Shown here: positions 24,713 through 32,399 of the stretch, one piece after another | How positions within the stretch are numbered: the first letter of the stretch is position 1 | How the letters are laid out: the number at the start of each line of letters is the position of its first letter | NCBI GenBank assembly: GCA_903847195.1 | Contig: CAINCZ010000004.1 | Span: 1 to 41,069 of the forward strand | From: an uncultured Acidobacteriota bacterium | GTDB lineage: Bacteria > Acidobacteriota > Terriglobia > Terriglobales > CAINCZ01 | Length of the DNA: 41,069 bases | Direction: 5' to 3' | The notes under the pieces: model-generated | The model's input: only the letters and a program-made list of their open reading frames with translations | Told to the model about the DNA's origin: nothing | Databases searched by the model: none | Made by a program: the position numbers and the translations under genes

Positions 24713-27397
24713 ATGAACGCAAATTCCTTTGGCAGCCGTTCCGTGCTGCGCGTAGGCGACCGCGAGTACCAGTACTATCGCCTGGGCGCGTTGGATAAGC
24801 AGAGTATCTCGACAACCCACCTTCCGTATTCGCTGCGAATTCTGCTGGAGAATCTGCTGCGATTTGAAGACGGGCGCATCGTGAAGCGCGAAGACGTGTT
24901 GAAGCTGACGGCATGGGATCCGACGGCAGAGCCTGCGGATGAGATTGCCTTCACGCCCAGCCGCGTGCTGATGCAGGACTTCACTGGCGTGCCCGCGGTC
25001 GTGGACCTGGCCGCCATGCGCAATGCCATGCTCGCGCTGGGTGGCAATCCGGCGGCGATCAATCCGCTGCAACCGGCCGAACTGATCATTGACCATTCGG
25101 TGCAGGTCGATGAGTTCGCGACCGCGACGGCGCTGCAGGTTAACGGCATGCTCGAGTTCCAGCGCAACAAGGAGCGCTACGCCTTCCTGCGCTGGGGACA
25201 GAAGGCGCTGAAGAATTTCTCGATTGTGCCGCCCAACACCGGCATCTGCCACCAGGTGAACCTGGAGTACCTGGCGCGCCTGGTGTTCGTAAACACGGAT
25301 GACGGCACGCAAACGGCTTATCCCGACACGGTGGTCGGCACGGATTCGCACACCACGATGATCAACGGCCTGGGCGTGCTGGGCTGGGGCGTGGGCGGCA
25401 TCGAGGCCGAGGCGGCCATGCTGGGCCAGCCAATTTCGATGCTGATTCCGCAAGTGGTCGGGGTCAAGCTGAGCGGACGGCTGCGGGAAGGCGCAACGGC
25501 GACCGACCTGGTGCTGACCATCGTCCAGATGCTGCGCAAGCATGGCGTCGTGGGCAAGTTCGTCGAGTTCTATGGCCCCGGCCTGGCCAACATGCCAGTG
25601 GCCGACCGCGCCACCATCGGCAACATGGGTCCCGAATACGGGGCCACCTGCGGCATCTTCCCGGTCGACGCCGAGACCTTGCACTATATGCGGGCCAGCG
25701 GGCGTTCGGCGGAGCAGGTGGCATTGGTTGAGGCCTACTGCAAGGCGCAGGGCTTCTTCCACGATGAGAAGACGCCCGAGGCGAAGTACTCGAGCTACCT
25801 GACGCTGGACCTGGCCACGGTGGAGCCGAGCGTCGCCGGGCCGAAGCGTCCGCAGGACCGTGTGCCCCTGGGCGAAACCGGCAAGTCGTTTAAGGCGGCG
25901 CTGCCGGGCCTGTTTCGCCCCGGAAAAGCGGCTGCGGCTCCGAGCGCAACCGCCGCCCTGCAACACGGCAGCGTAGTGATTGCCGCCATTACCAGCTGCA
26001 CCAACACCAGCAATCCTTCGGTGATGATCGCCGCCGGACTGCTGGCGAAGAAGGCGGTGGAGCGCGGACTGGCGCCCAAACCCTGGGTGAAGACCTCGCT
26101 GGCTCCCGGCTCGATGGTGGTCACGGAATACTACAAGCGGCTGGGCTTGCAGGCCTATCTGGACAAGCTGGGGTTCAACCTCGTGGGCTACGGCTGCACG
26201 ACCTGCATCGGCAACTCCGGCCCGCTGCCGGCGGAGGTGTCGGAGGCCATCGCGGAAGGCGACCTGGTGGTAGCCTCGGTGCTCTCGGGCAATCGCAACT
26301 TCGAGGGCCGCGTACATGCCGAGGTGCGGGCGAATTACCTGATGTCGCCGCCCCTGGTGGTGGCTTTTGCGCTGGCGGGCAGAGTCGATATCGACCCGTT
26401 CAACGATCCGCTGACCACCGACCCCGGCGGCAAACCGGTATACCTGCGCGAACTGTGGCCAACCCAGAAGGAAGTCGCCGACCTATTGGACAAAGCGCTG
26501 GATCCGGAGATGTTCCGCCAGGCATATGCCGGAGTCTTTACCGGCGATCAGCAATGGCAGACGCTGCCGGTGCCAGCGGGCGAGACCTTCGCGTGGGAGC
26601 CCGATTCGACATACGTGCAGCATCCTCCTTACTTCGAGGGCATGAGCAAGACGCCCCCGCAGGTGGAGGAGATTCACGGCGCGCGCGTGCTGCTGAAGCT
26701 GGGCGACTCGATCACGACCGACCACATCTCTCCGGCGGGCTCGATCAAGAAGGACAGCCCGGGGGGCAAGTACCTGATCGCGCACGGCGTGGCTCCGGTT
26801 GATTTCAACAGCTACGGCTCGCGACGCGGCAACCACGAAGTCATGGTGCGCGGCACGTTCGCCAACATCCGGCTGAAGAACCTGCTGGTGCCGGGCGTGG
26901 AGGGCGGATTCACGCGGCAGTTGCCCGACGGCGGACAGACGACGGTCTTCGACGCCTCCGAGCAGTACCGGGCCGAAGGCGTGCCGCTGGTCATCCTGGC
27001 GGGCAAGGAATACGGCTCGGGTTCGTCGCGCGACTGGGCGGCCAAGGGTCCGAAGCTGCTGGGCGTGCGCGCCGTGGTCGCCGAGAGCTTTGAGCGCATT
27101 CACCGCTCGAACCTGGTGGGCATGGGAGTGCTACCGCTGCAGTTCCCCGCTGGGCAGAACTACGACACGCTGGGCCTGAGCGGCGAAGAAGTCTATGAGA
27201 TCACCGGTATCCGCAAGGCGATCGATGACTTCAAATCCGGCTCGAAGCTGCACGTGAAGGCCACGGCAAAGAACGGCTCCAGGGTGGAATTCGACGCCGT
27301 GCTGCGCATCGACACGCCGCAGGAGGCGCTGTATTACCAGCACGGAGGCATTCTGAACTTCGTGGTCCGGCAGTTGCTGGAAAGCAAGCGCCAGTAA
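24713..27397 (+). CDS. acnA: Aconitate hydratase A
   Basis: 4Fe-4S TCA-cycle enzyme that isomerises citrate to isocitrate, 894 residues, the expected length of the AcnA/IRP1 group. Cluster cysteines are in [10 protein letters not shown] and [11 protein letters not shown]. The [32 protein letters not shown] and the swivelling-domain [16 protein letters not shown] motifs are all present. Family members can bind RNA when the cluster is lost; nothing here proves that. GGAG is three bases before the ATG. A TACACT -10-like box at 24634-24639 gives a leader of about 65 bases. It is transcribed away from thyX and followed by palindromic element 5. Confidence 0.96.
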   Translation: MNANSFGSRSVLRVGDREYQYYRLGALDKQSISTTHLPYSLRILLENLLRFEDGRIVKREDVLKLTAWDPTAEPADEIAFTPSRVLMQDFTGVPAVVDLAAMRNAMLALGGNPAAINPLQPAELIIDHSVQVDEFATATALQVNGMLEFQRNKERYAFLRWGQKALKNFSIVPPNTGICHQVNLEYLARLVFVNTDDGTQTAYPDTVVGTDSHTTMINGLGVLGWGVGGIEAEAAMLGQPISMLIPQVVGVKLSGRLREGATATDLVLTIVQMLRKHGVVGKFVEFYGPGLANMPVADRATIGNMGPEYGATCGIFPVDAETLHYMRASGRSAEQVALVEAYCKAQGFFHDEKTPEAKYSSYLTLDLATVEPSVAGPKRPQDRVPLGETGKSFKAALPGLFRPGKAAAAPSATAALQHGSVVIAAITSCTNTSNPSVMIAAGLLAKKAVERGLAPKPWVKTSLAPGSMVVTEYYKRLGLQAYLDKLGFNLVGYGCTTCIGNSGPLPAEVSEAIAEGDLVVASVLSGNRNFEGRVHAEVRANYLMSPPLVVAFALAGRVDIDPFNDPLTTDPGGKPVYLRELWPTQKEVADLLDKALDPEMFRQAYAGVFTGDQQWQTLPVPAGETFAWEPDSTYVQHPPYFEGMSKTPPQVEEIHGARVLLKLGDSITTDHISPAGSIKKDSPGGKYLIAHGVAPVDFNSYGSRRGNHEVMVRGTFANIRLKNLLVPGVEGGFTRQLPDGGQTTVFDASEQYRAEGVPLVILAGKEYGSGSSRDWAAKGPKLLGVRAVVAESFERIHRSNLVGMGVLPLQFPAGQNYDTLGLSGEEVYEITGIRKAIDDFKSGSKLHVKATAKNGSRVEFDAVLRIDTPQEALYYQHGGILNFVVRQLLESKRQ

Positions 27398-27400
27398 GCG

Positions 27401-27440
27401 TGGTGCCGCCGCAGGTCGCACGGAGGCCTGCGGCGGTGGC
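27401..27440 (+). repeat. Palindromic element 5 (after acnA)
   Basis: TGGTGCC leads directly into CCGCCGCAGG (27406-27415), which pairs with CCTGCGGCGG (27427-27436) over an 11-base loop. It starts four bases after the acnA stop and has no T-run. It shares the TGGTGCC lead and position of the other elements but a different stem. Confidence 0.6.
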
Positions 27441-27521
27441 ACATCGCAAGATGACCGTGGTCTCCTACAATGCTTCCGGTGAATCACTGCAGGAGCCCGG
27501 CCCATTTTGAAACCGGATTTT

Positions 27522-27541
27522 GGCCGCCAGCGGCGGCCTTT
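27522..27541 (+). terminator. Candidate terminator after acnA
   Basis: GGCCGCC (27522-27528) pairs with GGCGGCC (27532-27538), 3-base loop, followed by TTTCCC. Short T-run, so uncertain. It lies in the 269-base gap between acnA and the methyltransferase. Confidence 0.4.
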
Positions 27542-27666
27542 CCCGGCGGCATCCCGTCAGATATTCCGTCTGCGGGAGATTATGCTTCAGCCCCGCGCGC
27601 CGTTGCGGTAACATTCGGCGTGCAACAAGCCCGGAGAGCGAAGCGCAGGAGCGCTTGGCAACTCGA

Positions 27667-28290
27667 ATGGGCGCATCTAAGCGTGGCGTGCCGCCAGCCA
27701 CCAGCCGGAGAAAGCCGTTGGATCTCGAAAGCCTGCGGGCAAAATGGATTTTCGCGCGCAGTTTCCTTAAACACCCCGTCATGCTGGGATCGCTGATCCC
27801 CAGCTCGAGAACCCTGGTCAACCGTCTGGCACGGCAGGTGAACTGGGACCGGACTCGCGTCGTCGTAGAGTATGGGCCGGGGGTAGGCACTATCACGTCC
27901 GAAATTCTGCGCCGCCTGCCGACGGACGGAGTACTGGTAGCGATCGACTACAACCGTGACTTTGCCGATTATCTGCGGCGGACCATGGTCGATCCGCGAC
28001 TGAAGGTCGCGCACGGTTCGGCGGCCGATGTGGAACAGATACTGGCCGATTTCGGACTGGATGGAGCCGACTGCGTGCTTTCGGGCATTCCGCACAGCAC
28101 GCTGGCTCCCGAGATGCGGGCACAGATTTTTGAAAGCACGCGGCGGGTGCTGCGGCCGGGCGGCAACTTCATTGTTTACCAGTTCACCACCGCCGTGCTG
28201 CCGCAACTGCGGCAGGTCTTTGGTGAGGTGGAGCAGCAGTTTGAGCCGCTCAACATCCTGCCGGCACGCATCTTCTGTTGTTCGCGGTAG
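27667..28290 (+). CDS. Phospholipid N-methyltransferase-like SAM methyltransferase
   Basis: Class I SAM-dependent methyltransferase of the short PmtA-like group (COG3963 type). From ATG 27667 it has 207 residues, matching that group's usual length; an open frame extends 49 codons upstream but looks non-coding (Arg/Cys/Ser rich). The opening FLKHPVMLGSLIPSSRTL is typical, then the SAM motif VVVEYGPGVGTITSEIL, an acidic AIDYNRDF, SGIPHSTL and the C-terminal FIVYQFTTAVLP...LNILPARIF pattern. In bacteria such enzymes methylate phosphatidylethanolamine; the substrate here is inferred only. The Shine-Dalgarno (GGAG) is 15 bases from the ATG, so the start is not certain. Confidence 0.8.
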   Translation: MGASKRGVPPATSRRKPLDLESLRAKWIFARSFLKHPVMLGSLIPSSRTLVNRLARQVNWDRTRVVVEYGPGVGTITSEILRRLPTDGVLVAIDYNRDFADYLRRTMVDPRLKVAHGSAADVEQILADFGLDGADCVLSGIPHSTLAPEMRAQIFESTRRVLRPGGNFIVYQFTTAVLPQLRQVFGEVEQQFEPLNILPARIFCCSR

Positions 28291-28322
28291 TCGCGCTTTG
28301 CGGATGACAAGGCACGGGCCAC

Positions 28323-28351
28323 TTGTCTACCGGCGGCGACTCCGGTAGAAT
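28323..28351 (+). promoter_or_regulatory. rpmB promoter
   Basis: TTGTCT (28323-28328) and TAGAAT (28346-28351) with a 17-base spacer, four and five of six matches to sigma-70 consensus. Start near 28358, leader about 35 bases. Confidence 0.6.
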
Positions 28352-28392
28352 TAGTGTTTTGCGAAACGAATCGGGAAGGTTCTGGAGTAGAA

Positions 28393-28581
28393 ATGGCACA
28401 AGTATGTGAAGTCTGCGGCAAGGGACCGCAATACGGAAACACGGTCAGTCACGCCCACAACGTCGCGCGGCGGCGCTGGAACGTTAACCTGCGCCCGGTG
28501 AAGGCCAAGGTCGGCACGGCCAGCAAGAAGATGCGCGTCTGCACTTCCTGCCTGCGCAGCGGCAAGGTTACCAAGGCCTAA
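28393..28581 (+). CDS. rpmB: 50S ribosomal protein L28
   Basis: Large-subunit protein of 62 residues. [23 protein letters not shown] and the [15 protein letters not shown] stretch are diagnostic. It is the zinc-type (C+) form with two Cys pairs, CEVC near the start and CTSC near the end, unlike E. coli L28. ATG 28393 has GGAG five bases upstream; 13 extra codons in the open frame are untranslated leader. It is a single-gene unit with its own promoter and terminator. Confidence 0.97.
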   Translation: MAQVCEVCGKGPQYGNTVSHAHNVARRRWNVNLRPVKAKVGTASKKMRVCTSCLRSGKVTKA

Positions 28582-28618
28582 GCTCCGGCTGGCTGATATT
28601 TTACGATTTGGCAATTGA

Positions 28619-28645
28619 GGGCATCCGCGAATGGATGCCCTTTTG
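28619..28645 (+). terminator. rpmB terminator
   Basis: GGGCATCC (28619-28626) pairs with GGATGCCC (28633-28640), 6-base loop, followed by TTTTGCTG. It lies between the converging rpmB and ridA stop codons. Confidence 0.85.
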
Positions 28646-28665
28646 CTGCGCCACGGCGCCGCCCC

Positions 28666-29043
28666 TCAGGCGAGCGCGATGACGTCGATCTCAACCCGCA
28701 CATCGCGGGGTAGACGGGCTACTTCCACGGTCGAACGGGCCGGGGGGGCAGTGACGAAGAAGTGCGCGTAGACCTCGTTCATGTGGGCAAAATCGCCCAT
28801 ATCCTTCAAATACACCGTGGTACGAACGACCTTGTCGAGCGAGCTGCCGGCGGCGGCGAGCACGGCCTTGAGGTTCAACAGCACGCGCTCGGTCTGGGCG
28901 GCGATGTTACCGGTGACGAGTTGGCCGGTGGCCGGATCAAACGGAATCTGCCCGGAGGCGAAGACAAATCCATTGGCCTTAATGGCCTGGGAGTATGGCC
29001 CGATTGCGGCCGGGGCCTGCGTGGTGGCGACAGTCTCCTTCAT
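28666..29043 (-). CDS. ridA: RidA family enamine/imine deaminase
   Basis: Hydrolyses reactive 2-aminoacrylate and related enamines, protecting PLP enzymes. 125 residues. [43 protein letters not shown] and the active-site arginine in [11 protein letters not shown] (R103) followed by EIDVIA are all present, so it belongs to the active RidA subgroup. AAGGAG lies five bases before ATG. Directly upstream of that ribosome site is a strong terminator, so expression may depend on read-through or an unseen promoter. Confidence 0.95.
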   Translation of the reverse strand: MKETVATTQAPAAIGPYSQAIKANGFVFASGQIPFDPATGQLVTGNIAAQTERVLLNLKAVLAAAGSSLDKVVRTTVYLKDMGDFAHMNEVYAHFFVTAPPARSTVEVARLPRDVRVEIDVIALA

Positions 29044-29054
29044 TACAGCTCCTT

Positions 29055-29088
29055 GCTAAAAATGCGGCGGACCGCCGGGGTCCGCCGC
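29055..29088 (-). terminator. Terminator between TPR gene and ridA
   Basis: A 10-base stem GCGGCGGACC (29064-29073) with GGTCCGCCGC (29079-29088), 5-base loop, followed on the reverse strand by ATTTTTAG. The T-run ends immediately before the ridA ribosome site (29049-29054). A second hairpin (29104-29125, nine or ten pairs) precedes it, giving two tandem stems after the TPR stop. Confidence 0.85.
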
Positions 29089-29132
29089 AGGGGTTGTTGC
29101 TCCGGGCAGCGGCAAGCCGCCGCCCGTCAAGG

Positions 29133-30221
29133 TTAGCGCTTGCGTGCGGGCGCCTGCTTGCCGAAGGTGGTTTCCACCTTGGCTCCGAGCGTTTCGATTA
29201 ACTGCTTGGCCGTGACCGCGTCCTTGCCGGTGGGGGCCAGTTCCAGATACTTATTCAGATTGGTGGCCACTTCGGGGGGTGCGCTCATGGAGCCGGTCTT
29301 CGTATCGACCGTAGCTTTGGCCATCAGGTTGATCGCCTTCTGGTAGTATGCGTCGGCGTAATCTGGCTTGGCGGCAATGGCCCGGTCAAAGGCGGCATTG
29401 GCCTCGTCGATCTTGCCGGCGTTGGTCAGCACGGCAGCCTGGTTAAAGTAATAGCGGGCGGCGCCGGGCGGATCGAGTTCGGCGGCGAGGCCATAGTTCT
29501 TGGCAGCCGCATCGACGTTGCCCAGCCGGGAGCTGGCATCCGCCAGGTTGCCGTAATAACCGGCCGCCGGCTTGATGGCGATCGCCTTGTTGCAGGCGCT
29601 GACGGCGTCCTCGAGGTACTCCTGGGCCTTGGCGCGGTCGCTGGAGGCAATGGCCCGGCCGGCGAACACATCGGCTTCGCAGAGGCGTCCCCAAAGTATG
29701 TCAAACGAGGTATCGGTGGCCGTGGCCTTACGCATGACCTGGACGGCATCGTCGAACTTGCCAGCTTGCAGGAAATCCGACGACTGCTTCAGCAGCGCGT
29801 TCAATCCGGAGACCTTATCGTTGTCCTTGCGGGCAGCTTCACGGGCGGCGCGCTGCTCGGAGGTCAACTGCTGCTCCTGCCGGACCAACGCCTTGCGCAG
29901 GTCGAAATCCAGATCGTTCCCTTCGCTGCTGGGATTGACGGGGAAGTTGGTGATGGAATCAACCTGCTGGCCGTCCCTAAGTACCTTGACGTTGTATTTC
30001 CCCATGGAGACGCCGATGGACTGGTAGCGTCCCATCTTGTCGGTCGTGAACTTATACAGGCGTCCGGTTTCGGTGCCGGTAAACTCAACGACGGCGCCAA
30101 CGAGCGGCTTGCCGTCCACATCGGTGACCAAGCCGCGAACGGTGCCGGTCTGGGCCATGACCGTACAGGCGCCGAACACCGAGACAAGGAATAAGACGGC
30201 GATCATCAGTTTGGTTTTCAT
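29133..30221 (-). CDS. Secreted Cna-B/carboxypeptidase-regulatory plus TPR protein
   Basis: 362 residues from the chosen start. A signal peptide (MKTKLMIAVLFLVSVFGACTVMAQ) is followed by a beta-sandwich of the carboxypeptidase-regulatory type (TGTVRGLVTDVDGKPLVGAVV and later GRYQSIGVSMGKYNVKVL), a charged helical linker (QLTSEQRAAREAARKDNDK), and several TPR units (ALLKQSSDFLQAGKFDDAVQVM; AIAIKPAAGYYGNLADA; KIDEANAAFDRAIAAKPDY). It ends with a basic tail. Likely a periplasmic or surface scaffold; no enzyme motif is visible. Start 30221 has GGAG eight bases upstream and puts the signal peptide at the N-terminus. An ATG at 30293 that overlaps the queC stop (ATGA) is an alternative adding 24 residues. 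Confidence 0.8.
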   Translation of the reverse strand: MKTKLMIAVLFLVSVFGACTVMAQTGTVRGLVTDVDGKPLVGAVVEFTGTETGRLYKFTTDKMGRYQSIGVSMGKYNVKVLRDGQQVDSITNFPVNPSSEGNDLDFDLRKALVRQEQQLTSEQRAAREAARKDNDKVSGLNALLKQSSDFLQAGKFDDAVQVMRKATATDTSFDILWGRLCEADVFAGRAIASSDRAKAQEYLEDAVSACNKAIAIKPAAGYYGNLADASSRLGNVDAAAKNYGLAAELDPPGAARYYFNQAAVLTNAGKIDEANAAFDRAIAAKPDYADAYYQKAINLMAKATVDTKTGSMSAPPEVATNLNKYLELAPTGKDAVTAKQLIETLGAKVETTFGKQAPARKR

Positions 30222-30289
30222 CGCATCGCTCCGCTTCATTTTCGTTGCATCGCTTCGCCCGGCCGCCGGAGCACCCGGGGCCGCGATTT

Positions 30290-30991
30290 TCATGATTGCG
30301 CCAGTCCCTGCGCCACGTATGCGATGGGATCATCTGCGCCGGCGCCGGCAAAGGCGCGCAGGCGCAATACACAGCTTTCACACTGACCACAAGCTTTGTC
30401 CTGCCGACTGTAACACGACCAGGTGAGATCAAAGGGCGCGCCGAGTTGCATGCCGAGCTTCACGATTTCCGTTTTGCGCATGGCAATCAGCGGGGTGACG
30501 ATCTCGATCGAGCCTTCCTTGGTCCCGGTCCGAATCGCCTGATTGAAGGCCTGGTAAAAGGCCGGACGGCAATCCGGATAGCCGGAACTGTCCTGCTCGA
30601 CGGCGCCGATCAGAATCTTATCGGCTCCGAGCACCTCGGCCCAACTTACGGCCGCGGAGAGGAAATGGGCGTTACGGAACGGCACGTAGGTGACCGGAAC
30701 CCGATGGCCGATTTCGTCCGTGGCGTTGGGCACGGCGATGGCATCGTCGGTCAACGCCGAACCGCCGATGGCCCGGAACACTGGATTGCGCACGACGAGC
30801 CGGTCGGTGATCTGCAGGCGGTCGCAGATGGCATCGAAACAGCGGCGCTCCCGCTCCTCGGTGCGCTGCCCGTACTGCACGTGCAGCGCGGCCGGCTGGT
30901 AATCGCGGGCCGCCAACGCGGCACAGACGCAGGAATCCATGCCGCCACTGATCAGAACTACCGCCCGTGGCCGACGCTCGCTTCCACCCAT
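30290..30991 (-). CDS. queC: 7-cyano-7-deazaguanine synthase
   Basis: Converts CDG to preQ0 using ammonia and ATP, third step from 6-carboxytetrahydropterin. The PP-loop is VVLISGGMDSCV; HVQYGQR, VPFRNAHFLSAAVSWAE, and the four-cysteine zinc site WSCYSRQDKACGQCESC are intact. Start 30991 has GGAG nine bases upstream and matches family length (233 residues); a GTG at 31030 is possible. It follows queE after a 114-base or longer leader that holds its own promoter-like box and a hairpin. Confidence 0.93.
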   Translation of the reverse strand: MGGSERRPRAVVLISGGMDSCVCAALAARDYQPAALHVQYGQRTEERERRCFDAICDRLQITDRLVVRNPVFRAIGGSALTDDAIAVPNATDEIGHRVPVTYVPFRNAHFLSAAVSWAEVLGADKILIGAVEQDSSGYPDCRPAFYQAFNQAIRTGTKEGSIEIVTPLIAMRKTEIVKLGMQLGAPFDLTWSCYSRQDKACGQCESCVLRLRAFAGAGADDPIAYVAQGLAQS

Positions 30992-31043
30992 CTTGCTTAG
31001 CTCCAATACTGGTTCCTGTCCTATAGACACCGGAAACGCCTGT

Positions 31044-31075
31044 CTTGAGCCCGAAAACCCGCTTTCGGGGGCAAG
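31044..31075 (-). promoter_or_regulatory. Hairpin in queC leader
   Basis: CCCGAAA (31050-31056) pairs with TTTCGGG (31063-31069), 6-base loop, and CTTG (31044-31047) with CAAG (31072-31075) beyond a 2x2 internal loop. It lies between the candidate promoter and the queC start. It does not match the preQ1-I consensus, but a stable leader structure before a preQ0 gene is noteworthy. Confidence 0.45.
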
Positions 31076-31087
31076 TTGCCGAGGGAA

Positions 31088-31096
31088 ATTGTAGCA
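31088..31096 (-). promoter_or_regulatory. Candidate extended -10 for queC
   Basis: TGCTACAAT on the reverse strand: a TG-extended -10 with TACAAT. The -35 at 17 bases (CTTCCA) is poor. Start would be near 31081, giving a leader of about 90 bases that contains the hairpin. Confidence 0.45.
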
Positions 31097-31144
31097 ATAC
31101 CGCTGCGGAATGGAAGGATGGACTGAAAATGCATGCGCGAGCGG

Positions 31145-31840
31145 TCAGACGCCCTTAGTGGCCGGGTCCCAGATGAACTTGTGCAACTGGAGGCCAAGAC
31201 GGACCGGGAGGGCGTCGGCCAGTATCCACTCAGCCAGCTGGAGCGGGTCGAGCAGGCAGTTGGCGACATCGCGCGAGCCGGTGGCCGTCTTGCGAAAGGC
31301 GGGGGAGAAAATAACGAACCTGACCAGACTGGCGAGCCCGTGGCGGCCGAGAAAGTCGCGGGCAAATTCGTAATCGGCGCGGTCGGAGACGACGAATTTG
31401 ACCTCGTCGCGTGGCGTCAGCGCGGCGAGGTTCTCGAGGCAGAAAGACGCGCCCTCACCGGAGCCGGGGCACTTGACGTCCACGATCTTGACGACCGCGT
31501 GCGGCACGCAGGCCAGCGGGCGCTCGCCACTGGTTTCCAGCAGAACCTGAAAGCCCTCGGCCAGAAGCCGCTCCATCAGGGGCGCCACTTCCCTCTCCTG
31601 CAACAACGGCTCGCCGCCGGTAATCTCGACGAGCTCACCCGCAGCAGAGCCGGGCGGCGCGAGGCGGCGCACTTCGGAGATAACTTCGTCGGCAGACATG
31701 CGCCGGCCGCCCGCGAAGCTGTACTCGCTGTCGCACCAGGCGCAGCGCAGATTGCATCCGGTGAGGCGGACGAATATGCACGGCAGGCCCGCGAAGGAGC
31801 TTTCGCCCTGGATGGACCGGAATATTTCGGTGATCTGCAT
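31145..31840 (-). CDS. queE: 7-carboxy-7-deazaguanine synthase
   Basis: Radical SAM enzyme that contracts 6-carboxytetrahydropterin to CDG. 231 residues. The cluster motif is CNLRCAWC (C29, C33, C36), preceded by IFRSIQGESSFAGLPCIFVRL and followed by EITGGEPLLQ. KIVDVKCPGSG and EVKFVVSDRADYEFA are later family motifs. It lies 12 bases after queD, the preceding pathway gene. Confidence 0.95.
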   Translation of the reverse strand: MQITEIFRSIQGESSFAGLPCIFVRLTGCNLRCAWCDSEYSFAGGRRMSADEVISEVRRLAPPGSAAGELVEITGGEPLLQEREVAPLMERLLAEGFQVLLETSGERPLACVPHAVVKIVDVKCPGSGEGASFCLENLAALTPRDEVKFVVSDRADYEFARDFLGRHGLASLVRFVIFSPAFRKTATGSRDVANCLLDPLQLAEWILADALPVRLGLQLHKFIWDPATKGV

Positions 31841-31852
31841 CAGGGTTGCGCG

Positions 31853-32230
31853 CTATTCGAAGTAGGTCGCGGTCGTGGTGTCGGTCTCCCACAGCTTCAC
31901 GCGCTTGATCTGCACCCGGCCCTTGGTATGGGCCTTGAGGCGGCTCTTGAACTCGTCGTAAAAATACTTCGCCATGTTTTCCGCCGAGGGGTTCTGCTCG
32001 CGGAACGGCTCCAGATCGTTCAGGTACTTGTGATCCAGCAGCTCGATGATCTCGTTCATCACGATCTTCAGGTTGCGGAAATCAAAGAGCAGGCCGATGG
32101 AGTCGAGCTTCTCGCCCGCCAAGGTGATGCGGACCTTGTAGTTGTGACCGTGCACGTGCTCACACTTGCCGTGGTAGCCACGCAGGGCGTGCCCGGCGGC
32201 AAAAGTTTCGTCAACACTTACTTCAAACAT
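31853..32230 (-). CDS. queD: 6-carboxy-5,6,7,8-tetrahydropterin synthase
   Basis: First committed queuosine enzyme, acting on dihydroneopterin triphosphate. 125 residues. Zinc ligands H14, H27 and H29 (FAAGHAL, EHVHGHNY), catalytic C23 (GKCEHVHGH), LLFDFRNLK, LDHKYLND, NPSAENMAKY and the C-terminal VKLWET are all present. It leads the reverse-strand queD-queE-queC set. A TAAAAT -10-like box at 32291-32296 may be its promoter. Genes for GTP cyclohydrolase and QueF are not in the window. Confidence 0.95.
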   Translation of the reverse strand: MFEVSVDETFAAGHALRGYHGKCEHVHGHNYKVRITLAGEKLDSIGLLFDFRNLKIVMNEIIELLDHKYLNDLEPFREQNPSAENMAKYFYDEFKSRLKAHTKGRVQIKRVKLWETDTTTATYFE

Positions 32231-32334
32231 CTGAATCCCCTTCGGCCGGAACCCGGTGACGCGGCGGTCACGGAGTAGCGGCGCAGATCTATTTTACAGA
32301 AATCGGGCGCCCGAGGCAGGGCGGGAGACGCAAA

Positions 32335-32370
32335 CCACATCTGCTAAAGACGGCAGATGTGGGGCACCAG
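32335..32370 (-). repeat. Palindromic element 4 (dinG/queD gap)
   Basis: CCACATCTGC (32335-32344) pairs with GCAGATGTGG (32353-32362), loop of 8 bases that can close by one G-T pair. The reverse strand begins CTGGTGCCCC, 29 bases past the dinG stop. A 19-base stretch is identical to element 3. Confidence 0.8.
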
Positions 32371-32399
32371 CAGCGTGGGCACTGAGACGATCCGGCGAC

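Noticed and set aside
24695..26317. A 540-codon reverse frame opposite acnA
   Set aside because: Antisense to an intact aconitase; Arg/His-rich translation without family motifs.
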